Assembly: GCA_019420305.1 (NCBI GenBank)
Contig: JAHZHL010000005.1
Coordinates: 1-64,000, forward strand
Length of the DNA: 64,000 nucleotides
Source of the DNA: Bacillota bacterium
GTDB taxonomy: Bacteria; Bacillota; Clostridia; Peptostreptococcales; Anaerovoracaceae
Direction: 5' to 3'
Part shown: positions 1-7,599 of the stretch, in pieces
Layout of the letters: each line of letters starts with the position of its first letter
How positions within the stretch are numbered: the first letter of the stretch is position 1
Notes under the pieces: model-generated
What the model was told of the DNA's origin: nothing
The model's database searches: none
Seen by the model: the letters and a program-made list of their open reading frames with translations, nothing else
Program-made: the position numbers and the translations under genes

Positions 1-40
1 CATCGAGTAATTCGGATTACAGAAGAGAAAAGAGAAATTC

Positions 41-70
41 GGGCAGGCCAAGCGGTCTGCCTGTTTTTTT
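41..70 (+). terminator. Intrinsic terminator of an upstream gene
   Basis: A GC-rich hairpin (GGCAGGCC pairing with GGTCTGCC, one G-U pair) is followed by a run of seven T. It probably ends a transcript that starts left of the window. Bases 1-40 show no recognisable gene end, and 71-286 holds nothing I can identify. Confidence 0.75.
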
Positions 71-286
71 AAAGAGATGGCACTTCTTACAATTTTGCTG
101 CATGTTTCTGCTTTTTTATGAATAAATTTAGATTCCGATTTGTACGCAATTTTGCGTGAAATAAGATAAAATACGCATGATTTTGAGCGATTTATCAGGA
201 AGATTAATCAGGAAAAAATTGTGGAAGACCTGTAATCTCTGCTGATTAAGTTTTTTTGTGTATTTTGTATAACTTTTCGTACAACC

Positions 287-315
287 TTGACATTTCTGAT
301 TTATTAAGGTAAAGT
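287..315 (+). promoter_or_regulatory. Candidate promoter of the pyruvate:ferredoxin oxidoreductase gene
   Basis: A perfect -35 TTGACA (287-292) is followed after 17 bp by TAAAGT (310-315), a weak -10. TATACT at 315-320 is a better -10 but sits 22 bp away. The box choice is uncertain, but a sigma-A promoter here is likely. Confidence 0.4.
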
Positions 316-334
316 ATACTGTATATTGTGATAA

Positions 335-349
335 AATAGTGGTACTATT
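335..349. promoter_or_regulatory. Operator-like inverted repeat upstream of PFOR
   Basis: AATAGT-GGT-ACTATT is a perfect 6-bp inverted repeat with a 3-bp spacer. It lies between the promoter and the ribosome binding site, where a bound repressor would block transcription. A related sequence (core TGGTAC) occurs at 4422-4442, upstream of the XRE regulator gene, so that regulator is the natural candidate ligand. This link is inference. Confidence 0.45.
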
Positions 350-363
350 GTTTGGAGGGAAAA

Positions 364-3300
364 ATGACACAGAGAAGAATGAAAACTATGGACGGCAATA
401 CAGCGGCTGCGCATGTGTCGTATGCGTTTACCGATGTTGCATCCATCTATCCGATTACACCTTCGTCCACCATGGCAGAAGTTGTAGATGAATGGGCAGC
501 GTATGGAAGAAAGAATATCTTTGGACAGACCGTAAAAGTCGCGGAAATGCAGTCTGAGGCCGGCGCCGCAGGAGCGGTGCACGGTTCGCTTGCGGCAGGC
601 GCTCTTTCCACCACTTTTACCGCATCACAGGGACTCCTGCTGATGATTCCGAATATGTATAAAATCGCGGGAGAACTTTTGCCGGGTGTGTTTCATGTTG
701 CGGCAAGAAGCGTTTCCACGCATGCGCTTTGTATTTTCGGTGACCACTCTGATGTAATGGCATGTCGCCAGACCGGATTCGCGATGCTGGCGTCCGGCTC
801 TGTACAGGAAGTTATGGATTTGGGCGGAATCGCTCATCTTGCGGCAATTAAAGGCAGAGTGCCGTTCCTGCATTTCTTTGATGGATTCCGTACTTCTCAT
901 GAAATTCAGAAAATCGAAGTATTCGCTTATGACGATTTTAAAAAGCTGGTGGACTGGGATGCGGTACAGGAATTCCGGGACAGAGCGCTGAATCCGGAAC
1001 ATCCGGTAATTCGCGGTACGGCACAGAATCCGGATATTTTCTTCCAGGGAAGAGAAGCTGCTAACAAATATTACGAAGCGATTCCCGAAATTGTAGTGGA
1101 ATATATGAATAAAGTCAGCGAGCTGACAGGAAGAAGCTATAAACCGTTTGATTATGTAGGCGCGCCTGACGCGGAAAATGTTATCGTCGCAATGGGTTCT
1201 GTCTGTGAAACCATTGAAGAAACGATGAACAAGCTGATTTCCGAGGGCCATAGAGTCGGACTGATTAAAGTGAGACTTTACAGACCGTTTGTAAAGAAGT
1301 ATTTTATGGATGTCCTGCCTAAGACCGTAGAGCGGATCGCGGTGTTGGATCGAACCAAAGAACCGGGCGCCCTGGGCGAACCGCTGTACCAGGATGTAAA
1401 GACGATGCTGTATGGTCAGAGAAACGCACCGGAAGTATACGGCGGAAGATATGGACTGGGTTCCAAAGATACAACGCCGGGCATGGTGCATGCGATTTAC
1501 GACAATCTGTACCATAAGAAGCCAAAAGACCATTTTACAATCGGAATTGAGGATGATGTGACGGGCACATCCCTTCCATATACAGAAGGTATCGCCAGAG
1601 AGCCGGAAGGTACAATTAAATGTAAGTTCTGGGGGCTGGGATCTGACGGTACCGTTGGAGCAAACAAGACAGCGATTAAGATCATCGGAGATAAGACCAA
1701 TATGTACGCGCAGGGATACTTTGCCTATGACTCCAAGAAATCCGGCGGTCTGACCGTTTCTCATCTGCGTTTTGGGGAACATCCGATTCAGTCTACATAC
1801 CTGATTAACCAGGCGGACTTTGTCGCCTGCCATAATCAGGCATACTTGCGGCAGTATGATATGCTGAAAGATCTGAAGAAAGGCGGCACGTTCCTGCTGA
1901 ACTGCATGTATTCCGAAAAAGAAATCGGAGAAAAGCTGCCGGCAAAAGTAAAACGGGATCTGGCAAAGAAGAATATCAACTTCTACATTATTGATGCGTG
2001 GAAGATCGCGGGTGAAGTTGGACTGGGAAGCAGAATCAATATGGTAATGCAGGCGGCCTTCTTCAAACTGGCGGAAGTGATGCCGGTTGATGATGCTATC
2101 AAATATCTGAAAGAAGGAATCGACAAGACCTATAAGAAAAAAGGCCAGAAGATCGTGGATATGAACTGCAAGGCTGTTGATATGGGTATCTCCGCCATTA
2201 AGAAGATTAATGTGCCGGAAAGCTGGGCGAATGCGGAAGACCCGAAAGAAAAGTACGAGGAGCTGCCGGAGTTTATTGAGGAGATTCTGATTCCGATGAA
2301 CAGACAAGAGGGCGATGATCTGCCTGTCAGCGCGTTCAGCGGAAGAGAAGACGGAACATTCCCGTCCGGAACGGCTGCTTATGAGAAGCGCGGCGTCGCG
2401 ATTAACCTGCCGGAATGGGACGCGGAAAAATGTATCCAGTGCAACCAGTGTTCTTTCGTATGTCCGCATGCGGCAATCCGTCCGTTCCTGCTGACAGAGG
2501 AAGAAAAAGCTGATGCTCCGTTCGAGTTTATAACCGCGGAGGCAAAAGGAAAAGGTCTGGAAGGACTGCAGTATCGTATGCAGATTTCTCCTCTGGATTG
2601 CCTGGGCTGCGGAAACTGCGCAGATATTTGTCCGTCCAAAGAAAAAGCTCTGGTGATGAAGCCTTACGCGGAGGAAATCAAAGAAGCGGAAAACTGGAAT
2701 TATGGAATCGAACTGCCTAGAAAAGATGATCGGATCTCACCGGATACCGTTAAAGGCAGCCAGTTCGCGAAACCATATATTGAATTTTCGGGCGCGTGCG
2801 CGGGCTGTGGAGAAACTCCATATATCAAACTGGCAACTCAGCTCTTTGGAGATCGGATGCTGATCGCGAACGCGACCGGATGTTCCTCTATCTGGGGCGC
2901 GTCGGCTCCGTCTATGCCGTACTGCAAGGACGAAAACGGCAGAGGTCCCGCATGGGCGAATTCTCTGTTTGAAGATAACGCGGAATATGGATATGGTATG
3001 GCGCTGGCAAGCAAACAGCACAGAGAAAAAATTGAACATAACATGAGGGCGCTGCTGGAACTGGATGTAGACGAAACGTTGAAAGAAGCGATGGAAGAAT
3101 GGCTGGAATTCAAAGATGACGGCAGAGAGTCCAGAGCGAAGAGCGATAAAGTGGTAGAAGCCATTCAGAATATGAGAACCGATGACGCGGTTGTACGGGC
3201 TCTGTGCACCCGAATTATGGATTTAAAAGATTATCTGGTGAAGAAGTCCATCTGGGCGCTGGGCGGCGACGGTTGGGCCTATGACATCGGATACGGCGGT

Positions 3301-3888
3301 CTGGATCATGTTCTGGCTTCCGGTGAGAATATCAATATTCTGGTATTTGATACCGAAGTATATTCCAATACAGGCGGCCAGGCGTCCAAGGCGACTCCGA
3401 CAGCGGCAATCGCGAAATTCGCGGCTTCCGGAAAGCGTATTAAGAAGAAAGATCTGGGCATGATGGCCATGTCCTACGGCTATGTATATGTAGCACAGGT
3501 TGGAATGGGAGCAGATAAGAATCAGCTGATGAAGGCAATGCTGGAAGCGGAAGCGTATGATGGCCCATCTCTGATTATTGCCTACGCGCCATGTATCAAC
3601 CATGGCTTAAAGAAGGGAATGGGCAAGTCCCAGGAGAATATTAAAGACGCGGTAGAAGCAGGCTACTGGCACCTGTATCGCTATAATCCGGAACTGAAGA
3701 AGAAGGGTCAGAATCCGTTTACTTTGGATTCTAAAGAACCGACGGCTGATTTCCGTTCCTTCATCATGGATCAGATTCGTTATTCATCCCTTGCCAAAGA
3801 ATTCCCGGATGTTGCGGATAAACTGTTCGCGCTTACAGAAGAAAACGCCAAAGAGCGTTATGAGAGTTATAAGAAGATGGCGGAGTAA
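364..3888 (+). CDS. nifJ: Pyruvate:ferredoxin (flavodoxin) oxidoreductase, single-chain
   Basis: Oxidatively decarboxylates pyruvate to acetyl-CoA and CO2 and reduces ferredoxin in the cytoplasm. It is a central enzyme of strict anaerobes. The protein is 1174 residues, normal for the fused homodimeric family. The N-terminal pyruvate-binding domain contains YPITPSS. Two [4Fe-4S] motifs, CIQCNQCSFVCP (about 689) and CLGCGNCADICP (about 746), form the ferredoxin domain. The C-terminal thiamine diphosphate domain has GACAGCGETPY and GDGWAYDIGYGG (about 969). ATG at 364 is chosen over an upstream TTG at 352 because GGAGGG (354-359) is correctly spaced only for the ATG. It appears monocistronic, ending at a strong terminator. 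Confidence 0.97.
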   Translation: MTQRRMKTMDGNTAAAHVSYAFTDVASIYPITPSSTMAEVVDEWAAYGRKNIFGQTVKVAEMQSEAGAAGAVHGSLAAGALSTTFTASQGLLLMIPNMYKIAGELLPGVFHVAARSVSTHALCIFGDHSDVMACRQTGFAMLASGSVQEVMDLGGIAHLAAIKGRVPFLHFFDGFRTSHEIQKIEVFAYDDFKKLVDWDAVQEFRDRALNPEHPVIRGTAQNPDIFFQGREAANKYYEAIPEIVVEYMNKVSELTGRSYKPFDYVGAPDAENVIVAMGSVCETIEETMNKLISEGHRVGLIKVRLYRPFVKKYFMDVLPKTVERIAVLDRTKEPGALGEPLYQDVKTMLYGQRNAPEVYGGRYGLGSKDTTPGMVHAIYDNLYHKKPKDHFTIGIEDDVTGTSLPYTEGIAREPEGTIKCKFWGLGSDGTVGANKTAIKIIGDKTNMYAQGYFAYDSKKSGGLTVSHLRFGEHPIQSTYLINQADFVACHNQAYLRQYDMLKDLKKGGTFLLNCMYSEKEIGEKLPAKVKRDLAKKNINFYIIDAWKIAGEVGLGSRINMVMQAAFFKLAEVMPVDDAIKYLKEGIDKTYKKKGQKIVDMNCKAVDMGISAIKKINVPESWANAEDPKEKYEELPEFIEEILIPMNRQEGDDLPVSAFSGREDGTFPSGTAAYEKRGVAINLPEWDAEKCIQCNQCSFVCPHAAIRPFLLTEEEKADAPFEFITAEAKGKGLEGLQYRMQISPLDCLGCGNCADICPSKEKALVMKPYAEEIKEAENWNYGIELPRKDDRISPDTVKGSQFAKPYIEFSGACAGCGETPYIKLATQLFGDRMLIANATGCSSIWGASAPSMPYCKDENGRGPAWANSLFEDNAEYGYGMALASKQHREKIEHNMRALLELDVDETLKEAMEEWLEFKDDGRESRAKSDKVVEAIQNMRTDDAVVRALCTRIMDLKDYLVKKSIWALGGDGWAYDIGYGGLDHVLASGENINILVFDTEVYSNTGGQASKATPTAAIAKFAASGKRIKKKDLGMMAMSYGYVYVAQVGMGADKNQLMKAMLEAEAYDGPSLIIAYAPCINHGLKKGMGKSQENIKDAVEAGYWHLYRYNPELKKKGQNPFTLDSKEPTADFRSFIMDQIRYSSLAKEFPDVADKLFALTEENAKERYESYKKMAE

Positions 3889-3950
3889 TCTGTGCCATTG
3901 TGGTGATGCGGAAAAGGGAAACAATTCCTTTCTACAATAATACCAGCGAA

Positions 3951-3980
3951 GAACCCGCGGCTTTGTCCGCGGGTTCTTTG
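3951..3980. terminator. Intrinsic terminator between convergent genes
   Basis: Perfect 10-bp stem GAACCCGCGG / CCGCGGGTTC with a 6-nt loop, then TTTG. The T tract is short, but the stem is strong. It lies between the convergent PFOR and XRE genes and could serve both. Confidence 0.75.
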
Positions 3981-4014
3981 TTACATAAACGCAGGACGCA
4001 TCCTTCCGCCGAAA

Positions 4015-4359
4015 CTATTCTTCCGATCCGATCATCAGGATCAGTTCAAGCAGCAGCTCAGCTGCATGCTTTCGTTTTTCTTCAGAAAGAGAGGAAAATG
4101 CGTCAAGGGATTGCAGCAATAAAAGAGCGGTTTCCGTTTGCGCGTCTGAAAAGGTACAGGAAAATAAGGCGGCAGGTTCCATATGCAGCCGGGCGGCAAT
4201 ATGCTCGAGGGTGTCCATTCTAGGATTTCCATTTCCATTTAATAAATCCTGCATGGAAGAACGTGAAATACCAAGCTCCTCGGAAAATTCAGCTATCGAC
4301 AGCCTGCGCCTGATACGCAGAGCGTTCATCGTGTTCGACAGATTTTTCTGTAATGTCAC
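4015..4359 (-). CDS. XRE-family helix-turn-helix regulator
   Basis: A 114-residue DNA-binding protein. Residues about 9-65 form a lambda-repressor-type HTH (MNALRIRRRLSIAEFSEELG, then ISRSSMQDLLNG and HIAARLHMEP). The C-terminal half is a short alpha-helical tail without a recognised sensor domain. The start is GTG at 4359, with GGGAG about nine bases upstream. An internal ATG at residue 11 would cut into the first HTH helix. It is convergent with PFOR, and an inverted repeat upstream of its own promoter region resembles one in the PFOR promoter, so it may regulate PFOR and itself. The effector is unknown. Confidence 0.85.
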   Translation of the reverse strand: MTLQKNLSNTMNALRIRRRLSIAEFSEELGISRSSMQDLLNGNGNPRMDTLEHIAARLHMEPAALFSCTFSDAQTETALLLLQSLDAFSSLSEEKRKHAAELLLELILMIGSEE

Positions 4360-4421
4360 AAATAATCACTCCCTTCTACAATGATACGGGAGATAGATGG
4401 AAAAATACAGCTTATTAAAAT

Positions 4422-4442
4422 GGAATATTGTACCATTATTCC
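4422..4442. promoter_or_regulatory. Operator-like inverted repeat upstream of the XRE gene
   Basis: The sequence runs GGAATA at 4422-4427, a 9-bp centre, then TATTCC at 4437-4442. On the minus strand the centre reads AATAATGGTAC, close to AATAGTGGTAC at 335-345 in the PFOR promoter. It is a plausible autoregulatory site. Confidence 0.4.
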
Positions 4443-4527
4443 GGCCTGAGCGCGGATCTTATATAAAGATAGAGTGTGAAAAGTATGGAAAAAGACGCAT
4501 GAATAAAAAATACTTTTGAGCATTGGA

Positions 4528-4580
4528 AAGAGCCTCTGACTCTGCTCTGCAAAGCTGCGGCAGAATTCAGAGGCTCTTTT
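4528..4580. terminator. Intrinsic terminator downstream of the ureohydrolase gene
   Basis: Outer arms AAGAGCCTCTGA and TCAGAGGCTCTT enclose a smaller internal hairpin. The plus strand ends in TTTT and the minus strand in TTT. It is the likely end of the minus-strand ureohydrolase transcript. Confidence 0.6.
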
Positions 4581-4598
4581 GATTTTAAAGAAAGAATG

Positions 4599-5486
4599 TT
4601 ATTTTTTTCTGTGAAGCTGAGCCAGAATTTCATAAATGATTTTTGCCCCGGCCCAGGAAGTGATCTGATTTACAGTGTCGAGAGACGGTGAAATTTCTAC
4701 CAGATCCATTGCCTTTACCGGAAGTGATTCCATCAGCTGGTTGAGAATCGCAAGGAGTTCTCTGGAAGAGAGACCGCCGGCTTCCGGTGTTCCCGTTCCC
4801 GGAGCGAAAGCGGGATCCAGAACGTCAATATCCAGAGTAAGGTAGAGGGCGTCATACCCTTGGAAATGGGATGCGATGCGGTTAGAAGCTTCCTGCCAAC
4901 CATCTCTGAAAATATCATGAGCCTTGACAACAAGGATTTCAGGGTGTGTCTCGTAAAGGTCGATTTCTTCGCTTTCGTAAGAACGGATTCCGATCTGCGC
5001 GAGATCCCGGGGAGTAATGTGATCGTCCAGGACACGGCGGAGCGGACAGGCGTGAGACCAGCGGCTTCCTTCGTACTCATCGCAAAGATCCGGATGGGAA
5101 TCAAAATGGATGAAACCGATTTTCTTTCCCTGGTGGTAACGGGCAAACGCATTGGCAAGCGGGATTGTCACCGAATGATCGCCTCCGATAAACAGGCAGA
5201 ATTTCCCTGATCGCAGCAGAGAAAAGGCTTCGTCCTCCACCTTTTGGAAAAAAGCGTTCCAGTCCAGGGAGAACTCCACATCGCCCTTATCAAAGATGCG
5301 GATTTCGGGAAATCGTTCTCCGGTGCTGTTGACCGGAGGCAGAACTTTCGTACACACGCGGATCGCGTCCGGAGCCAGAGCAGCTCCTTTTCCGACACTG
5401 GCCGCTCCATCAAAGGGAATTCCAAGAATGCAAAGATCCGCTTCATCACAATTTTTTGCGGCAATTTCTCTCCAATATTCGTTCAT
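4599..5486 (-). CDS. speB: Agmatinase-family ureohydrolase
   Basis: A member of the arginase/agmatinase superfamily of binuclear manganese enzymes that release urea from guanidino compounds. Agmatine to putrescine is the usual reaction. The 295-residue length fits. All metal-ligand motifs are present: GGDHS, DSHPD and DIDVLDPAFAPGTGTPE. The SHACPLRR segment lies where agmatinases bind substrate. ATG at 5486 has a good AGGAGG six bases upstream. It is monocistronic and divergent from the LuxR-type gene. The true substrate could be agmatine, guanidinobutyrate or another guanidine, which the sequence does not settle. Confidence 0.85.
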   Translation of the reverse strand: MNEYWREIAAKNCDEADLCILGIPFDGAASVGKGAALAPDAIRVCTKVLPPVNSTGERFPEIRIFDKGDVEFSLDWNAFFQKVEDEAFSLLRSGKFCLFIGGDHSVTIPLANAFARYHQGKKIGFIHFDSHPDLCDEYEGSRWSHACPLRRVLDDHITPRDLAQIGIRSYESEEIDLYETHPEILVVKAHDIFRDGWQEASNRIASHFQGYDALYLTLDIDVLDPAFAPGTGTPEAGGLSSRELLAILNQLMESLPVKAMDLVEISPSLDTVNQITSWAGAKIIYEILAQLHRKK

Positions 5487-5608
5487 GATAACCTCCTGAT
5501 ACAGAAACTTTTGACAATATTATAGATTTGTTATATCCTTAAAAAAACATAAAAAAGTATGAAAAAAGGAAAAACAGATCATAAAAAAGAATGAAAGAGG
5601 GAGGATGT

Positions 5609-6463
5609 ATGATTGAGACTGAGGAATGGGAGATCGTGAATGAAATCGCGGTGGCTCTGTACGCGGCTAAAAATCGGGAATCCATGCGGAGAGCGTTTCT
5701 AAGCCATTTAATGAGGCTGATTCCCTTTGAACTGGCAGATTTCTCCCTGACAGCCCCGCAGGAAGATGAACCCTATCGGCTGGTGGATCCGGTCGTGGTC
5801 AGCCGTTTTGAAGACCATAGGACTGTCGGCTTTACAGAGCTTTACGAAATGGGTTACTACAAGCTGGACTATGTAAGCTGGATCTTCAGTCACCCGAAAT
5901 CCATGGTATACCGGGAATCGGATCTGATTGATGACAAAGTGAGAAAAGAATCGCGTTTTTACAGACACTATCTTGCCCGATATGACTTGGGAAATGTGGC
6001 GGGAATCAGTATTATCAGCGGGGGGAAGCTGAGAGGCGCGGTTACCCTGTACAAAAGTGAACAAAGCGGCGATTTCTCCGGAAGAGATCTTTATATTCTC
6101 AAGCAGCTGATGCCGCATCTGCAGAATGTACTGGCAGAGGATTCCGGAAGTGAAGAAAAGGAGCGGAACGAATCGGTTCGTGTTTTGAAATATCGGTATA
6201 GAATTACCGGAAAGGAAATGGAGGTGATTGCTCTGATTCTGCAAGGCTGCAGCAATGCAGAGATCGCTTCCGCGCGGGGGATTTCACAAAATACAGTAAA
6301 AAGTCAGGTGGCGGACATTTTTGGCAAGACAGGGGTGAAATCACGCACACAATTATTCCGCTTTCTGATTGAAGAGGGACTTTCCGCGCCTTTTGTCCGC
6401 CCGCGTCTGAAATCCGGAGAATCGGCGGCGCGAAATCCAAGACCGCGGAGGGATTGGGGTTAA
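5609..6463 (+). CDS. LuxR-family transcriptional regulator
   Basis: A 284-residue regulator. The C-terminal 65 residues are a LuxR/NarL-type HTH (ITGKEMEVIALILQGCSNAE, then IASARGISQNTVKSQVADIF). The N-terminal about 190 residues look like a GAF-type sensor fold, but I cannot identify a ligand. There is no receiver domain, so it is not a classical response regulator. ATG at 5609 is preferred over ATG at 5591 because GGGAGG lies five bases upstream of it and nothing precedes the earlier one. It is followed after 71 bases by hypA in the same direction, so it may regulate the hyp operon. It is divergent from the ureohydrolase gene, which is the alternative target. Confidence 0.85.
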   Translation: MIETEEWEIVNEIAVALYAAKNRESMRRAFLSHLMRLIPFELADFSLTAPQEDEPYRLVDPVVVSRFEDHRTVGFTELYEMGYYKLDYVSWIFSHPKSMVYRESDLIDDKVRKESRFYRHYLARYDLGNVAGISIISGGKLRGAVTLYKSEQSGDFSGRDLYILKQLMPHLQNVLAEDSGSEEKERNESVRVLKYRYRITGKEMEVIALILQGCSNAEIASARGISQNTVKSQVADIFGKTGVKSRTQLFRFLIEEGLSAPFVRPRLKSGESAARNPRPRRDWG

Positions 6464-6470
6464 AAAGGAT

Positions 6471-6499
6471 TTGTATATCCGGACGAAAACTACTATAAT
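6471..6499 (+). promoter_or_regulatory. Candidate hyp operon promoter
   Basis: TTGTAT, 17 bp, then a perfect TATAAT (6494-6499). A short inverted repeat CTAC/GTAG flanks the -10, and GGAT/ATCC flanks the -35. The weak -35 would suit an activator such as the adjacent LuxR protein. Confidence 0.5.
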
Positions 6500-6534
6500 A
6501 ATAAGGTAGTATTTTGCAGGAAGGGAAAGAGAGC

Positions 6535-6876
6535 ATGCACGAATATCCAATTACAGAACAGATCATTAAAATCGCGGAAAAACACTGCCGGGAAGCAGAG
6601 GCAGAGAGGGTAAGAAAAGTAAAGCTGGTGATCGGGGACTATTCCGGTTATGTAGGGGATTCCGTTCACATGTATTTCGATCTGATTGCGGAAGGAACGC
6701 TGTGCCAGGACGCGGAAGTGGAAATTGTACATGTCAAGCCGAAACTCAAATGTCCGGCCTGCGGATGCCTTTTTGAAAAGAGAATGATGACCTTTGCCTG
6801 TCCGGAGTGCGGGACAGACGGAGAGCCGACAGATATTGGAAAAGAGTTTTATATCGACAGTATTGAGGTAGAATAA
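6535..6876 (+). CDS. hypA: Hydrogenase maturation nickel metallochaperone HypA
   Basis: Delivers nickel with HypB to the large subunit of [NiFe] hydrogenase. The 113-residue protein begins MHEYPITEQI, the family N-terminus whose His2 binds nickel. It carries the structural zinc site CPAC (about 75) and CPEC (about 91). ATG at 6535 is chosen because it gives the invariant MHE start; a TTG seven codons upstream is not needed. It is the first gene of the hyp operon, 21 bases before hypB. Confidence 0.95.
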   Translation: MHEYPITEQIIKIAEKHCREAEAERVRKVKLVIGDYSGYVGDSVHMYFDLIAEGTLCQDAEVEIVHVKPKLKCPACGCLFEKRMMTFACPECGTDGEPTDIGKEFYIDSIEVE

Positions 6877-6897
6877 TAAGAAACAGGAGGAAGCGTT

Positions 6898-7599
6898 ATG
6901 CATGATGTCAGAAAGATCGATGTAATGGAAGGCATTCTTGATGAAAACGATCAGATTGCCGAACATATAAATGAACATTTGGCTGCCCATGGAATCCTGG
7001 TTGTCAATGAGATGGGCGCGCCGGGAGTCGGAAAAACCACGACGCTGAAAAATATTTTTAAGCATTTGAAGCAAGGTTGTAAACCATATGTGATTGAGGG
7101 AGATATTGAATCGGATCTGGATACGCAGGATTTGAAAAATCTGGGGATTGATACCCATCAGATCAATACTTACGGAGCCTGCCATCTGGACGCGCCGATG
7201 ATCGATCATATGGTGGATCATATGAACCTTGACGAGAAGGGGATCCTGTTCATCGAAAATATCGGGAATCTGGTGTGCCCGGCGGAGTTCAGTATCGGAG
7301 AACATGTAATGATGCTGGTTTCCACCGTAACCGAGGGTAGTGACAAACCGTACAAATACCCTCTGGCTTTTGAGAAAGCCGATCTGATTATCCTGAATAA
7401 AGTGGATCTGATTCCATATTTGGACTTTGATGAGGAATTTTTTATGAAGGGCGTACGCGCGCTCAATAAAGACGTGCCGGTATTCAAAGTATCAGGGAAA
7501 ACCGGAGAAGGATTTGAAGAAGTCGCCAGATGGCTTATGGAGCGAGCTGAAAAGCTGGAAATAAAAGAGCATCACCATCACGGTCATCATCATGAATAA
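6898..7599 (+). CDS. hypB: Hydrogenase maturation GTPase HypB
   Basis: A SIMIBI-class GTPase that drives nickel insertion into [NiFe] hydrogenase. The 233-residue protein has the P-loop GAPGVGKTT (about 40-48) and the G4-like motif NKVDLIPY. The histidine-rich nickel-binding stretch is at the C-terminus (EHHHHGHHHE) rather than at the N-terminus as in many HypB proteins. AGGAGG precedes ATG at 6898. The end overlaps hypF by eight bases, which implies translational coupling. Confidence 0.95.
   Translation: MHDVRKIDVMEGILDENDQIAEHINEHLAAHGILVVNEMGAPGVGKTTTLKNIFKHLKQGCKPYVIEGDIESDLDTQDLKNLGIDTHQINTYGACHLDAPMIDHMVDHMNLDEKGILFIENIGNLVCPAEFSIGEHVMMLVSTVTEGSDKPYKYPLAFEKADLIILNKVDLIPYLDFDEEFFMKGVRALNKDVPVFKVSGKTGEGFEEVARWLMERAEKLEIKEHHHHGHHHE

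Noticed and set aside
625..2469. Long minus-strand open frame (about 614 codons) opposite PFOR
   Set aside because: It has no recognisable domains and no ribosome binding site. It lies wholly opposite an unmistakable conserved enzyme gene and is a by-product of codon bias.
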